A stretch of 64,000 nucleotides of DNA from Pirellula sp. (GCA_013822725.1 PNKX01000009.1:124001-188000); one strand, 5' to 3'; shown: positions 8,676 through 17,660, counted from the first letter of the stretch. Numbers and translations are program-made. Notes: generated from the sequence alone by a model not told the origin.

Positions 8676-9602
8676 GTGGAACTCGAGCTTGTTCGCTGGC
8701 TAACCGAAAATCTTCCCGCCCATCCGCTGCTGCGGATCGGGATCGGGGACGATGCGGCCGTGCTGCGCTGGCCGACAGACGGCGACCTGGTGGTGACGAC
8801 CGATGGGGTGACCGACGAGGTCGATTTCATTCTGAGTGAGACCGATCCGCAGCTCGTTGGCCACAAGGCGCTCGGCGTTAACCTGAGCGACCTCGCGGCG
8901 ATGGCGGCGGAACCGGTGGCGGCGGTGGTGTCGCTCGTCCTGCCGCGGAAGGGTTGCGGCGGGCGCGATGCGAAGGAGCTCGCGATCGAACTTTATCGCG
9001 GGATGTTGCAGTTGGCGGAGCAGTTCAACGTGGCGATTGCCGGCGGCGACACCAACTCCTGGGACGGGCCGCTGGCGATTTCGATCACAGCGTTCGGGCA
9101 AGTCACTCAACGCGGGCCTTTGATGCGCAGCGGAGCCAAGCCGGGCGATCTCCTCTTGGTCACCGGCGCTCTCGGCGGCAGCATCTTGGGACGGCATCTG
9201 CGGGTGGAGCCGCGGGTGCGGGAGGCGCTGCTGCTCAACGAGCGCTACGAGCTGAGTGCGGGAATGGATATCAGCGACGGGTTGGCGCTCGACGCCTCGC
9301 GGCTGGCAGCGGCGAGCGGCTGCGGCGTGGCGCTGCGACTCGACCAGATTCCCATCTCCGCCGACGCTGTGCGGCTGGCGGCCTGTGATCGGGCGACGCC
9401 GCTTGAACATGCGCTGGGCGACGGCGAAGATTTTGAATTGCTGCTGACGGCGTCGCCGGAGGTGGCGGAACAAATCATACGCGAGCAACCGCTCGGCGTA
9501 CCGGTGACGATCATTGGCGAGTGCGTCGACCAGCGCGGTCTATGGAAGTACGGCGACCAGCGTCAATTGCTGCCCCTGGATGCGAGCGGCTATCGTCACT
9601 GA
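8676..9602 (+). CDS. thiL: Thiamine-monophosphate kinase
   Basis: About 308 residues from GTG at 8676, which has TGAGGA four bases upstream. The frame stays open to 8595 (other GTG starts at 8595 and 8646), but those codons lie in a long palindrome. ThiL phosphorylates thiamine phosphate to thiamine diphosphate with ATP. Diagnostic segments are RIGIGDDAAVL, TTDGVTDEVDF, GVNLSDLAAMAAEP, AIAGGDTN, LLLVTGALGGS, SAGMDISDGLALDASRLA and HALGDGEDFELLLT, all in AIR-synthase-family order. It is a lone thiamine gene here, and no TPP riboswitch is recognised upstream. Confidence 0.94.
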   Translation: MELELVRWLTENLPAHPLLRIGIGDDAAVLRWPTDGDLVVTTDGVTDEVDFILSETDPQLVGHKALGVNLSDLAAMAAEPVAAVVSLVLPRKGCGGRDAKELAIELYRGMLQLAEQFNVAIAGGDTNSWDGPLAISITAFGQVTQRGPLMRSGAKPGDLLLVTGALGGSILGRHLRVEPRVREALLLNERYELSAGMDISDGLALDASRLAAASGCGVALRLDQIPISADAVRLAACDRATPLEHALGDGEDFELLLTASPEVAEQIIREQPLGVPVTIIGECVDQRGLWKYGDQRQLLPLDASGYRH

Positions 9603-9637
9603 AATGGCGCCGTTTTTCATAAGGACAATGGTCGAGA

Positions 9638-10183
9638 CTATTTGAGAAACTCGTCCTTCATCGCCTCTGGCAGCCAACTACCGAAAAACTTGACGGCCTC
9701 CGGATCGCGTACGGCGCCACTAATCGTGTGAATGCCAAACGCCTCCGCGCCGCAGGCGTAGTACCCCACGGCAACGCCGCCGACCGCTACAGCCCCCGCG
9801 GCACATCCGCCTAGGGCCACTCCGCCAATCGCCATGCCTCCCACCGCTACGGCTCCAAAGGCCACTCCGCCGATGCCGAGAATACCAAAAGCGAGCCCCC
9901 CTAGCGCCACGACGCCAAGCGCCATGCCGCCGAAAGCGACGAACCCTTTGGCCATCCCGCCGATGGCCAGCCCGCCCTTGGCCATGCCGCCAATCGCCAC
10001 CACTCCCGATGCAATATCTCCGATCGCCAAAATGGCAACAGCGTGGCCGCGAACTTCCCCTGCTTCGGGGTCAGGGCCCGTCGCTATTTCGTACAACGGC
10101 AGTCCCCACAGCATCTTTGCCGAGCGAACTCGCGTTCCACGGTAACGCGGGACGGAGTCAACTGCAGACGTGACTTCTGACAT
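9638..10183 (-). CDS. Hydrophobic pentapeptide-like repeat protein, function unknown
   Basis: 181 residues. Residues about 50-154 consist of some 21 consecutive five-residue units of the form G-x-hydrophobic-A-hydrophobic. They alternate so that many pairs read G-x-V-A-x-G-G-x-A-x, giving a perfect 10-residue periodicity. Flanks are ordinary: an N-terminal segment with RYRGTRVRSAKMLWGLPLYE and a C-terminal SWLPEAMKDEFLK. The repeat suggests a beta-helix or a glycine-packed membrane-associated structure, but no function can be named. No signal peptide is seen. It stands alone, divergent from tsaE. Confidence 0.75.
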   Translation of the reverse strand: MSEVTSAVDSVPRYRGTRVRSAKMLWGLPLYEIATGPDPEAGEVRGHAVAILAIGDIASGVVAIGGMAKGGLAIGGMAKGFVAFGGMALGVVALGGLAFGILGIGGVAFGAVAVGGMAIGGVALGGCAAGAVAVGGVAVGYYACGAEAFGIHTISGAVRDPEAVKFFGSWLPEAMKDEFLK

Positions 10184-10327
10184 AACTGCGCACCGTTATT
10201 TCCAAGCCAGATGAAAGCTCATTGGGCCACGAAAAACACCTCGATCGGTGCTACTATAGCAGCCTTACTCGTGACGACAAACACGGGCTCATCTCAGAGC
10301 CCCCTACAGAGTACAAGTTGATTTTCA

Positions 10328-10801
10328 ATGTCAGATTTCACTTTCATGGCTGCAAGCGAAGCCGAAACTGAGCGACTCGGCTCTGCGCTCGCTGAAACGC
10401 TCCCCGGAGGAACGGTGGTCGCACTGATCGGCACTCTCGGCGCTGGCAAGACGCGGCTGGTGCAGGCGTTCGCAGCGGCCCATGGGGTACCGCGCGAAGC
10501 GGCGACGAGTCCGACGTTCGTGCTCGTGAACGAATACCAGGGACGGCTGCCGATCTATCATTTCGACGCCTATCGGCTGCGCGACGACGATGAGTTCATC
10601 GAGCTGGGGCCGGAGGAATACTTCGAGTCGAACGGCGTCACGTTCGTCGAATGGGCCGATCGCGTGGAGCGTTGTTTGCCGCGGGAGTATGTGGAGATTC
10701 GCTGCGAGGCGGTGGGAGAAACGTCGCGGCGGTTTACGCTCAGCAGGATTGGAAATGCAACAAACAACATCGTGGAGGAGGTACGACGCCGACTGGCGTG
10801 A
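10328..10801 (+). CDS. tsaE: tRNA threonylcarbamoyladenosine biosynthesis ATPase TsaE
   Basis: 157 residues. TsaE is the ATPase that works with TsaB and TsaD to make N6-threonylcarbamoyladenosine at position 37 of ANN-decoding tRNAs. Walker A is GTLGAGKT (residues 35-42). SPTFVLVNEYQG, IYHFDAYRL and FVEWADRVERCLP are the usual downstream motifs. The partner genes tsaB and tsaD are not adjacent. The ATG at 10328 fits the family start. A GA/CT-rich hairpin follows the stop. Confidence 0.95.
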   Translation: MSDFTFMAASEAETERLGSALAETLPGGTVVALIGTLGAGKTRLVQAFAAAHGVPREAATSPTFVLVNEYQGRLPIYHFDAYRLRDDDEFIELGPEEYFESNGVTFVEWADRVERCLPREYVEIRCEAVGETSRRFTLSRIGNATNNIVEEVRRRLA

Positions 10802-10818
10802 TGATTTCAAGCACTTCT

Positions 10819-10915
10819 GGTCCCCTCCCCTTGAGGGGGAGGGTTAGGGAGGGGTGATTGAAGCCGTGTACCAGGGTTCCACCCCCTCCCCAGCCCTCCC
10901 CTCAAGGGGGAGGGA
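10819..10915. repeat. CCCTCCCC/GGGGAGGG inverted repeat
   Basis: CCCCTCCCCTTGAGGGGGAGG at the left and CCCTCCCCTCAAGGGGGAGGG at the right form self-complementary and mutually complementary blocks around a 40-base spacer. It lies between convergent tsaE and hslU and could end both transcripts. This is a common type of dispersed palindrome in planctomycete intergenic DNA (inference). Confidence 0.6.
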
Positions 10916-10937
10916 GCCGGAAAGACGACACACACGG

Positions 10938-12284
10938 CTACAGGATAAATTTACTCAGATCTTCATCCTGCGCGATTTCATCAAGCCGGTCGCGGACGTA
11001 GGCCGCATTGATTTCGACTCGGCCCATGTGCATCTCCGGGGCCTCGAAGGAGAGCTCCTCCAGCAACCGTTCCATGATCGTATGCAGCCGGCGAGCGCCA
11101 ATGTTTTGCGTCGACTGGTTCACGCGGTAGGCGTAATCGGCGAGCGCGGCGACGGCGTCTTCAGTGAAGACGACCTCGACCCCTTCGGTTTTCATCAGCG
11201 CGGCGTACTGCCTTGTGAGCGAATTCCGCGGCTCCGCGAGAATGCGCACGAAATCTTCCTTGGTGAGGTCTTCGAGTTCCACGCGGATTGGAAACCGCCC
11301 CTGCAATTCGGGCATCAGGTCGGAAGGCTTCGTCGAGTGAAACGCCCCCGCGGCGATGAACAGGATGTGGTCGGTCTTGATGTAGCCGTAGCGGGTTTGG
11401 ACGGTCGTCCCTTCCACGATCGGCAATAGGTCGCGCTGCACGCCTTGGCGCGAGACGTCGGCGCCGCGGCCTCCTTCGCTGGCGACGACCTTGTCTATCT
11501 CGTCGATGAAGATCATGCCGGTCTGCTCAGCGAGGTCGACCGCCTTCGAGTTGACCTTCTCCTTATCGATCAGCGCCTCGCACTCTTGCTCGAAGAGAAC
11601 GCGGCGGGCTTCGGCGACCGTGAGCGACCGCCGGACGACGTTCTTGGGAATGATCTTCTCGAGCATTCCTTGGAAGTCGATATCCATATGGTCGCCGCCG
11701 GGGCCCCCCATGCCGGGGAGGACCATCGCCTGGGTCTTTTGCTCAATCTTGATTTCGACATGGCGATTTTCGAGTTCGCCGCCGAGGAGCATCGCCCGCA
11801 TCTTCTCGCGCGTTCGCTCATAGCGAGCGGGGTCGTCAGCGTTTTCGGCGCTGACGTCGATCGTCGTCGGCGCGGGAGCGAGCAGATCAAGCAGTCGCTC
11901 CGTGACGCGACGCTTCGCTTCTTCCTCAACGCTGGCGAGTTCCGATTCGCGGACGAGGCCGATGGCGTTTTCGATCAGCTCGCGGACCATGCTCTCGACG
12001 TCGCGGCCATAGTAGCCGACCTCGGTGTACTTCGACGCCTCGACTTTGATGAACGGGGCGCCGGTGAGGCGTGCCAGGCGGCGGGCGATCTCGGTCTTGC
12101 CGACGCCGGTCGGACCAATCATCAGAATGTTCTTGGGGCCGACCTCTTTGCGGAGGTCGTCGTCAAGCTGCTGACGCCGCCAACGATTGCGGAGCGCGAT
12201 CGCGACGGCCCGCTTCGCGTTGGCTTGGCCGACGATGTGGCGATCGAGCTCGGTGACGATTTCGCGGGGAGTGAGATGCTTCAC
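10938..12284 (-). CDS. hslU: ATP-dependent protease ATPase subunit HslU
   Basis: 448 residues from GTG at 12284. HslU is the AAA+ unfoldase ring that feeds substrates to HslV. Walker A is GPTGVGKT (57-64) and Walker B is IFIDEIDKV. The intermediate (I) domain carries the PGMGG segment, and the sensor region and C-terminal [17 protein letters not shown] tail (here [13 protein letters not shown]) needed to activate HslV are present. The GTG start overlaps the TGA stop of hslV by four bases (GTGA), a sign of translational coupling. The frame is open further upstream only because it runs antisense to nothing and across hslV in another frame. Confidence 0.97.
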   Translation of the reverse strand: MKHLTPREIVTELDRHIVGQANAKRAVAIALRNRWRRQQLDDDLRKEVGPKNILMIGPTGVGKTEIARRLARLTGAPFIKVEASKYTEVGYYGRDVESMVRELIENAIGLVRESELASVEEEAKRRVTERLLDLLAPAPTTIDVSAENADDPARYERTREKMRAMLLGGELENRHVEIKIEQKTQAMVLPGMGGPGGDHMDIDFQGMLEKIIPKNVVRRSLTVAEARRVLFEQECEALIDKEKVNSKAVDLAEQTGMIFIDEIDKVVASEGGRGADVSRQGVQRDLLPIVEGTTVQTRYGYIKTDHILFIAAGAFHSTKPSDLMPELQGRFPIRVELEDLTKEDFVRILAEPRNSLTRQYAALMKTEGVEVVFTEDAVAALADYAYRVNQSTQNIGARRLHTIMERLLEELSFEAPEMHMGRVEINAAYVRDRLDEIAQDEDLSKFIL

Positions 12285-12814
12285 GAGAGTTCTTCGATCA
12301 CGATGTTGCGGTTGGAGTAAACGCAGATCTCGCCGGCGATGTCGAGCGAGTGGCGGACGATCTCGGCGGCCGTGAGGTTGGTGTGATTGACTAGCGCTCG
12401 CGCCGCGGAGAGGGCATAGTTGCCGCCGGAGCCAATGCCGAGAATGCCGTCGCTCGGCTGGATCACGTCGCCGGTGCCGGAGAGGAGGAGCGTATTCTTG
12501 GCGTCGACCACGGCGACGAGCGCTTCGAGCCGCCGCAGGGCACGGTCCATCCGCCACTCCTTCGCGAGTTCGGTCGCGGCGCGTGGCACGTTCGCCGGGT
12601 AATCCTTCAGCTTCGCTTCGAGGCGTTCCATTAAGGCAAAGGCGTCGGCCGCGGCGCCGGCGAAGCCGACCAGGACTTGGCCATCCATCAGCCGGCGGAT
12701 TTTCACGGCGTCGCTTTTAACAACGGTTTGGCCCATCGTCACCTGCCCGTCGCCGCCCATGGCGACGCGACCGTTGTGACGAACGGTGAGGATGGTGGTC
12801 GAGCGGAATTTCAT
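12281..12814 (-). CDS. hslV: ATP-dependent protease proteolytic subunit HslV
   Basis: 177 residues. HslV is the proteasome-like threonine protease core that pairs with HslU. After a five-residue propeptide (MKFRS) the mature protein would begin with the nucleophilic Thr of [34 protein letters not shown] and the Gly-rich [20 protein letters not shown] are as in the family. It is the first gene of a two-gene operon with hslU, with a four-base overlap. The propeptide is longer than the single Met of the E. coli enzyme. Confidence 0.97.
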   Translation of the reverse strand: MKFRSTTILTVRHNGRVAMGGDGQVTMGQTVVKSDAVKIRRLMDGQVLVGFAGAAADAFALMERLEAKLKDYPANVPRAATELAKEWRMDRALRRLEALVAVVDAKNTLLLSGTGDVIQPSDGILGIGSGGNYALSAARALVNHTNLTAAEIVRHSLDIAGEICVYSNRNIVIEELS

Positions 12815-12955
12815 GGCGGTAACTACACGTCGGTGGGGAAGCGGGAACCCTTTATTGTGAGGGGGGAAGGCGGAGTGGGGAAGGACTGACTGAGGAGAGA
12901 TGCTGGATGCTGGCTTCTTGATGCTCGATGGAAGCGTGCGAGTTTTCGGTCCGTG

Positions 12956-13036
12956 CTAGCCGGAGGCACACTTGCCTCCGGGAATGCAGTGGAGAATCGC
13001 TCGACGGCGCACCCGGACCGCGTGGCGGTCCGGCTA
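12956..13036. repeat. Two-hairpin GC-rich element (copy 2)
   Basis: CCGGAGGCACACTTGCCTCCGG and CGGACCGCGTGGCGGTCCG hairpins lie between CTAGCC and GGCTAG ends, about 80 bases overall. It is nearly identical in design to 13800-13875, and the two copies flank the isochorismatase-like gene. A reverse copy is at 3825-3913. Confidence 0.75.
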
Positions 13037-13057
13037 GTGGGGCGGTATCTTTGGGGG

Positions 13058-13708
13058 ATGAGCGACGCACACGCACACTCGACGCATGCTGGCCACTCCC
13101 CTGCCCCGTTGCCGCGGAGCACCGAGTTGATGCGGCCCTGCGACACCGGCCTGCTGCTGATCGACGCCCAGGAGCGGCTGCTGAAAGTCGTCCCCGATGC
13201 GGCACGGATCATTTGGAACTGTCGCCGGCTGCTCGATGGCGCCAACATCTTAAGCGTTCGGACGGCGGTGACCGAACAGTATCCCGAGCGGCTCGGCGCC
13301 ACCGAGCCTTGCTTGGCGGAGCGGATTGCGGCGCCGGCGAATGCGAAGCTGGCCTTCAGCGCCGGGGCGTGCGGCGAACTGTTTTCGCTGTGGCGTGCTG
13401 AACGGGTCGAGCGCGTGCTGCTCTGCGGCATCGAGACGCATGTCTGCGTCGCGCAGACGGCGTTTGATTTGCTCGCGGCTGGTTATCAGGTCTTCGTCGC
13501 CGCCGATGCCGTCGGCACCCGGTGGCCGGTCGACCACGAAATCGGATTACGACGGATGGAATCGTCAGGGGTCGTCATCACGACGACCGAGGCGGCCATC
13601 TTCGAATGGTGCGAGCGCGCGGGGACGCCAGAGTTCAAACTCGTGAGCGCACTGGCCAAAGAGTTGCCGCCGGGCGATGGGCCGATTGTTGGGTTCGGGG
13701 CCCGCTAA
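13058..13708 (+). CDS. Isochorismatase-like cysteine hydrolase
   Basis: 216 residues from ATG at 13058. The open frame begins at 12953, but that part lies in a repeat. The family hydrolyses isochorismate, nicotinamide or related amides. The catalytic triad is visible as Asp in GLLLIDAQERL, Lys in ANAKLAFSA and Cys in GIETHVCVAQTAFDL. An extra His-rich N-terminal stretch (AHAHSTHAGH) precedes the domain. It resembles the bacterial hydrolases related to YcaC, but the substrate is unknown. It is flanked on both sides by copies of the same two-hairpin element. Confidence 0.88.
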   Translation: MSDAHAHSTHAGHSPAPLPRSTELMRPCDTGLLLIDAQERLLKVVPDAARIIWNCRRLLDGANILSVRTAVTEQYPERLGATEPCLAERIAAPANAKLAFSAGACGELFSLWRAERVERVLLCGIETHVCVAQTAFDLLAAGYQVFVAADAVGTRWPVDHEIGLRRMESSGVVITTTEAAIFEWCERAGTPEFKLVSALAKELPPGDGPIVGFGAR

Positions 13709-13718
13709 CTTTGGTACA

Positions 13719-13752
13719 TAAAAAAAACCAGAACGTCGATGCGACGTTCTGG
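13719..13752 (-). terminator. Rho-independent terminator for the minus strand
   Basis: On the minus strand the 25-base hairpin CCAGAACGTCG...CGACGTTCTGG is followed at once by a run of eight T. It faces the small lipoprotein gene at 13911-14219 and would end its transcript. The plus-strand gene before it also ends here. Confidence 0.85.
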
Positions 13753-13799
13753 CTTGTCGTGATGGCGATCTCAAGCGAACGCAAGATTTCCCCGACTGG

Positions 13800-13875
13800 C
13801 CGGAGGCACACTTGCCTCCGGACGAAGCGGTGAATCGTTCGGAGCCTCGCCCGGACCGCGTGGCGGTCCGACTAG
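13800..13875. repeat. Two-hairpin GC-rich element (copy 3)
   Basis: Same layout as 12956-13036: CCGGAGGCACACTTGCCTCCGG, a spacer of about 30 bases, then CGGACCGCGTGGCGGTCCG and an imperfect CTAG end. The spacer differs while the hairpins are conserved, as expected for an element kept for its structure. Confidence 0.75.
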
Positions 13876-13910
13876 GTTGTCATCGCTACTTAAGAGCGGC
13901 GATCACTTGC

Positions 13911-14219
13911 TTACTTTACGGCATCGGCAGCTTTGTCGGCAGCGTCGCCCACGGCGTCTGCAGCGCCAGCAGCGGCGTCTTTGGCGCCCTCGACCGTCGC
14001 ATCGGCGGCGTCCTTCAAATCAGCGACGCCTTCTTCGACGGCAGCCTTGGTGTCGGCAGCGGCCTTTTCGCCAGCGGCCTTCACGTCGTCGGCCGCGGCT
14101 TCGCCCGCTTCCTTGATTTGCTCGACGGCTTCCTTCGTCTCCACTTCGGTCTTGGCACTGCAACCAACAACGCCGACAAGGGCGGCGGCCAGCGCGAACG
14201 AGTAGGTGAACTTCATCAT
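13911..14219 (-). CDS. Small Ala/Lys/Glu-rich lipoprotein
   Basis: About 102 residues from MMKFTYSFALAAALVGVVGC. A signal sequence with a lipobox (VVGC) shows lipidation and export. The mature part is a low-complexity amphipathic helix rich in Ala, Lys, Glu and Asp, with an 11-residue-like pattern (VKAAGEKAAADTKAAVEEG). This resembles entericidin-linked and LEA/apolipoprotein-like planctomycete proteins. No enzyme function is expected. It has its own terminator downstream. The open frame extends further upstream but the signal peptide fixes the start. Confidence 0.8.
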   Translation of the reverse strand: MMKFTYSFALAAALVGVVGCSAKTEVETKEAVEQIKEAGEAAADDVKAAGEKAAADTKAAVEEGVADLKDAADATVEGAKDAAAGAADAVGDAADKAADAVK

Positions 14220-14298
14220 TTGGCTCCGGTGGGGTCTGGTAACTCTGGGGGGCGGATTTGGCCCTCTCCAGAATTCTACATCTTTCAAGTGGCTGTCA

Positions 14299-15333
14299 TC
14301 AGCCCCTCGCGGCGGGGCGTTGCGGGGAGTAGAGACAGCAATCGGCCGGACAAACGTCATGACTGGCGCCAAGCGACCCCAAAGCGGGCCGATTGGGGGC
14401 GCCGTCGATGCGTTCGACAATGAGTTCCCGAATCATCCGGATGAAGCGAGGATGGACGCCCACCGTCGCCGCCCGCTGCATTTGTACGCCCAACCGTTCG
14501 CAAAGCTCGCGGGCTTCGGTATCGAGGTCGAACAAGACTTCCATGTGATCGGAGATGAAACCGATCGGCACGATCACCAATTCGCGCAGATTGCCCCCCT
14601 TGTGGAGTTCTTCGATCCGGTCGCAGACGTCAGGTTCTAACCACGGCTGGTGGGGCGAGCCGCTGCGGCTTTGGTAGACGAGTTCCCACTGGTCTGGAGC
14701 AACGCCGGCTCCTGCTGCCACCAGTCGGCAGGCCTCGGCGAGTTGAACTTCGTAGCGGCAGTTTTCCGCCATCGAGAGCGGAATGCTGTGGGCCGTGAAC
14801 AGCACCTTGGCAGCAGACAACTGCTCGGCCGGAATCTTCGCCAGACAATTCGAAAGCGACTCGACCATCGGCTCGATAAAGCCGGGATGATTGTAGAACA
14901 CGCGGAGCTTGTCGACCTGCGGCGCCGCGGGACCGACTTCTTCACGGGCCGCGATGATGTTTTCACGATACTGCCGGCACCCCGAGTAAGAGCTGAACGC
15001 ACTGGTGAAGAAAGCGAGCGCCCGTTTCACTCCGTCGCGGCCCATTTGGGCGAGCGTTTCCGGCAGTAGCGGCCGCCAGTTGCGGTTGCCCCAGTAGATC
15101 GGCAACTGCGGGCCGTGGGCAGCAAGCTCTTGTTGCAAGGCCGCAATGAGTTGCCGGTTCTGCTCGTTGATCGGGCTGACGCCGCCGAAGTGCTGGTAAT
15201 GCTCCGCGACTTCCAGCATCCGCTCCCGCGGCACAGGCTTGCCCCGGAGAACGTTCTCCAGGAATGGCATTACCTCGTCGGGGCCTTCGGGGCCGCCGAA
15301 CGAGACAATCAAGATGGCGTCGTAAGAGGGCAT
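14299..15333 (-). CDS. hemH: Ferrochelatase
   Basis: 344 residues. HemH inserts Fe(II) into protoporphyrin IX (or coproporphyrin III) at the end of heme synthesis. SFGGPEGPDEVMPFLENV is the usual N-terminus. The active-site His is in LFTAHSIP and the Glu-containing segment follows. VIVPIGFISDHMEVLFDLDTEA is the conserved C-terminal region. The C-terminal tail has a Cys cluster (DVCPADCC), as in ferrochelatases with a [2Fe-2S] cluster, so such a cluster is possible here. It is a single gene. Confidence 0.96.
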   Translation of the reverse strand: MPSYDAILIVSFGGPEGPDEVMPFLENVLRGKPVPRERMLEVAEHYQHFGGVSPINEQNRQLIAALQQELAAHGPQLPIYWGNRNWRPLLPETLAQMGRDGVKRALAFFTSAFSSYSGCRQYRENIIAAREEVGPAAPQVDKLRVFYNHPGFIEPMVESLSNCLAKIPAEQLSAAKVLFTAHSIPLSMAENCRYEVQLAEACRLVAAGAGVAPDQWELVYQSRSGSPHQPWLEPDVCDRIEELHKGGNLRELVIVPIGFISDHMEVLFDLDTEARELCERLGVQMQRAATVGVHPRFIRMIRELIVERIDGAPNRPALGSLGASHDVCPADCCLYSPQRPAARG

Positions 15334-15351
15334 GGCGGCTATTCAAGAAAT

Positions 15352-15502
15352 GAACCGCCAAGGACGCCAAGGACGCCAAGGAAATTCAGTAGTGAAGAGT
15401 ACTCTGCAAACAGCTTAGCGTTGAAATTCAAACTTCAGCAGAATCAGTGTTCTGTAGCCGCACCGGTATTTTACCTTGGCGTCCTTGGCGTCCTTGGCGG
15501 TT
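15352..15502. repeat. Long hairpin, CCAAGGACG type
   Basis: The left arm AACCGCCAAGGACGCCAAGG (with one more GACGCCAAGG) and the right arm CCTTGGCGTCCTTGGCGTCC are complementary over about 30 bases, with a spacer of about 90 bases. The outer arm matches the element at 5037-5198. It lies between hemH and the tRNA gene. Confidence 0.8.
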
Positions 15503-15552
15503 CAACTCTTTATGAACTCGCACAGGATCGCGAAACGGATTCAAACGCAAAG

Positions 15553-15587
15553 AGGCCCAGAGCACGCATGAGCGCACTCTGGGCCTC
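15553..15587 (-). terminator. Hairpin terminator downstream of tRNA-Glu
   Basis: On the minus strand AGGCCCAGAG and CTCTGGGCCT pair around a short loop directly after the tRNA, followed by CTTTGCGTTTG. The T tract is weak, but position and stem strength fit a tRNA terminator. Confidence 0.65.
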
Positions 15588-15589
15588 AG

Positions 15590-15662
15590 TGACCCCAACG
15601 GGAATCGAACCCGTGTTACCGGCGTGAAAGGCCGGTGTCCTAGGCCTCTAGACGATGGGGCC
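15590..15662 (-). tRNA. tRNA-Glu (anticodon TTC)
   Basis: Read on the minus strand the gene folds into a full cloverleaf. The acceptor is GGCCCCA/TGGGGTC (one G-U pair) and the D arm is GTCT...AGGAC. The anticodon stem is CCGGC/GCCGG with loop CTTTCAC, giving anticodon TTC. The T arm is ACGGG-TTCGATT-CCCGT. The CCA end is not encoded. No other tRNA lies nearby. Confidence 0.97.
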
Positions 15663-15957
15663 TCGTCAAACGCAAACTCGTCTTACGCAAAAATGGTCGG
15701 CGCCGAGATGGTCTTTATCGACCAATTGGCCACGAAACTCGCATTGTGCGGGCGCACGGCAGATCGTCAAGGGCCGTGCTGCTGTGGAGCGCCGCGATCC
15801 GAGAAATTTCGCCGAAAAATAGCGAATGGATGCGATGCGGTCGACCGAAGAAGTGTCGCTGGCCGACGAAGCAAAGTTCGCGAGTGCGGCGCGAACCGAC
15901 AATAAAAATATCATGCCCCGCGCGGGGGGCGAGATCTCCCTGCACTCAGCTCAACGA

Positions 15958-16179
15958 CTACTCGGCGGCGTTGGCATCGGCTTCGTGAGCCTCGCCGTCG
16001 ACGGAACCATTTTGTTGGTTACGGCGAATCGCTTCGTAGACTTCGTTGCGATGAACAGGGACTTCCTTGGGGGCTTCCACCCCCAGGCGAACTTTGTCGC
16101 CGCGGATTTCCACCACGACGATGGTAATGTCATCGTTGATGACAATACTTTCGTTCTTCTTGCGCGAGAGAACTAACAT
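15958..16179 (-). CDS. csrA: Carbon storage regulator CsrA (paralogue 2)
   Basis: 73 residues starting [16 protein letters not shown], the canonical CsrA N-terminus. The RNA-binding strand [21 protein letters not shown] is complete, unlike the more divergent copy at 8180. Its C-terminal tail ([12 protein letters not shown]) is acidic. CsrA regulates translation of target mRNAs. No flagellar gene, a frequent neighbour in other bacteria, is present. On its minus strand it lies upstream of tRNA-Glu and hemH, though a gap makes co-transcription uncertain. Confidence 0.95.
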   Translation of the reverse strand: MLVLSRKKNESIVINDDITIVVVEIRGDKVRLGVEAPKEVPVHRNEVYEAIRRNQQNGSVDGEAHEADANAAE

Positions 16180-17110
16180 GATCGATTCCTTCGTGGGTTG
16201 GCCCGGCGGCCCTCCAAAATAGCTGCCTTCATGCCTCTGCCGTGAGCGATCCTAACCCCTTTTGTACGGCCAATTAGGGCGCCCTCAGCGGGGAATGGAG
16301 ACCATTCCCCTCGTTCCACTCTACGTGGTGATTGGGGCGAGTCAAGAAATGATGACACACGGACGGCCCATTTTTTGCGGGGTGGGTGGAGTTTTGCGGG
16401 CGGGCTCCCGCCCCGATCGCCGCTTGCTGGCGGCGATTACCCCTTTATCTCTCCGCCACAGCTGACTGCAACTCTTTTCATAACAATAGCTTACGGCGAA
16501 CACTGGCAGCCGCCGCCTCGGCCCCTGGGCGAACAAGGCGGCCCGGTAGCTTTACCGGTCCGATCAGCAGCGCAGCGCCAGCATTGCCGCGAGTTTGACA
16601 CGCCCTGCCGCGAGAACTGGCAACCTCGACCCGCGGAGAGGCTCTAGAGGCGTCGTCGCTGGACGGCGCCATTCCTTTTTCCTGCGACTTCACCTTAAGT
16701 CAGTCGATGAATTGATCTGGCGCATTCAGGTCGACACAGACGAATCGTCTCAATGTTGCTGTTGAACATGCGTCGCCGATCGTCTTCTTCTACTTTCTTC
16801 ACTTCCACGACACGGCATCCCTCTGATCGCCTTGATGAGATTCAAGCGCGCGTCGGCAATCGGCGCTCACGTTCGGATGCGCCGCCGCCGTGAAAACTTA
16901 ATCGCGCGGCCATCGCGATCTAGGCGGTTGCGGCGCAGCACGACATCTTTATAATCCAGGGGCTGCTTTTTAGCTGGCGCTCCGGCTTCGTCGCATTGGA
17001 TGCGACGTCGCACTCGTTCAACGGCGCGAGTTCTACGATCGGTTGAACTCCCTGACGGCCGCGGTCGAACTTTTCCACCGCACTGATCGGGACGAAGGTG
17101 AAGTTCGCCC
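16180..17110. other. Gene-free gap upstream of the nuo operon
   Basis: About 930 bases with no ORF I would accept; the short open frames lack family resemblance and good starts. It holds several GC-rich palindromes (for example GGCGGGCTCCCGCCC near 16397) and presumably the promoters of csrA (minus) and the nuo operon (plus). No riboswitch or RNA gene is recognised. Confidence 0.5.
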
Positions 17111-17659
17111 ATGATTGCCAGGCTCAAGCGAGTCTTCCCTTGGTTGGGAAATATCGTCGAAGCAGTTGCCACGGTCGGTGCCGGGATGTGGGTCACGTTG
17201 CGAACGTGGATCAAAACCTATCGCCCCGATCGCAAGACGTTTACCGAGCACTTCGAATATCCGGAACTTCCCGTGCCGGTCGCCGCGCGCTATCGCGGCT
17301 TTCACCGGTTCGACCTGACGACCTGCATCTCGTGCGACCAGTGCGCGAAGGCTTGTCCCGTCGATTGCATCTACATCGGCAAGGAACGGGTGCAGGGGGG
17401 CAAAGGATTTAAGATTACCGGCTACGCGATCGACTACAGCAAATGCATGTTCTGTGCGCTCTGCGTCGAGCCTTGCCCGGTCGACTGTATCTTCATGGGC
17501 GCTAGCCATGACCTCAGCTGCTACAGCCGCGACGGGTGCATCGTCGACTTTGCCCGCTTGCCGCTCGACGTGGCCTGGGGACGGGCGACGATCAATCCGA
17601 CGGCGGTGGCGCAATCGAAGGTGATTGTCGAGCCGGTCCATGGGGGGCCGAATCAATAG
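17111..17659 (+). CDS. nuoI: NADH-quinone oxidoreductase subunit I
   Basis: 182 residues. NuoI is the ferredoxin-like subunit carrying clusters N6a and N6b that pass electrons to NuoB. Two 4Fe-4S motifs are complete: C72-x2-C75-x2-C78-x3-C82 and C112-x2-C115-x2-C118-x3-C122. An amphipathic N-terminal segment fits membrane association. It is the first gene of the nuo run here, upstream of nuoA, whereas most bacteria place it between nuoH and nuoJ. A hairpin-containing gap of 120 bases separates it from nuoA. Confidence 0.96.
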   Translation: MIARLKRVFPWLGNIVEAVATVGAGMWVTLRTWIKTYRPDRKTFTEHFEYPELPVPVAARYRGFHRFDLTTCISCDQCAKACPVDCIYIGKERVQGGKGFKITGYAIDYSKCMFCALCVEPCPVDCIFMGASHDLSCYSRDGCIVDFARLPLDVAWGRATINPTAVAQSKVIVEPVHGGPNQ

Positions 17660-17660
17660 C

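Noticed and set aside
13911..14420. Long N-terminal extension of the small lipoprotein
   Set aside because: The lipoprotein signal peptide begins at the internal MMKFTYS; the upstream codons overlap the end region of hemH.
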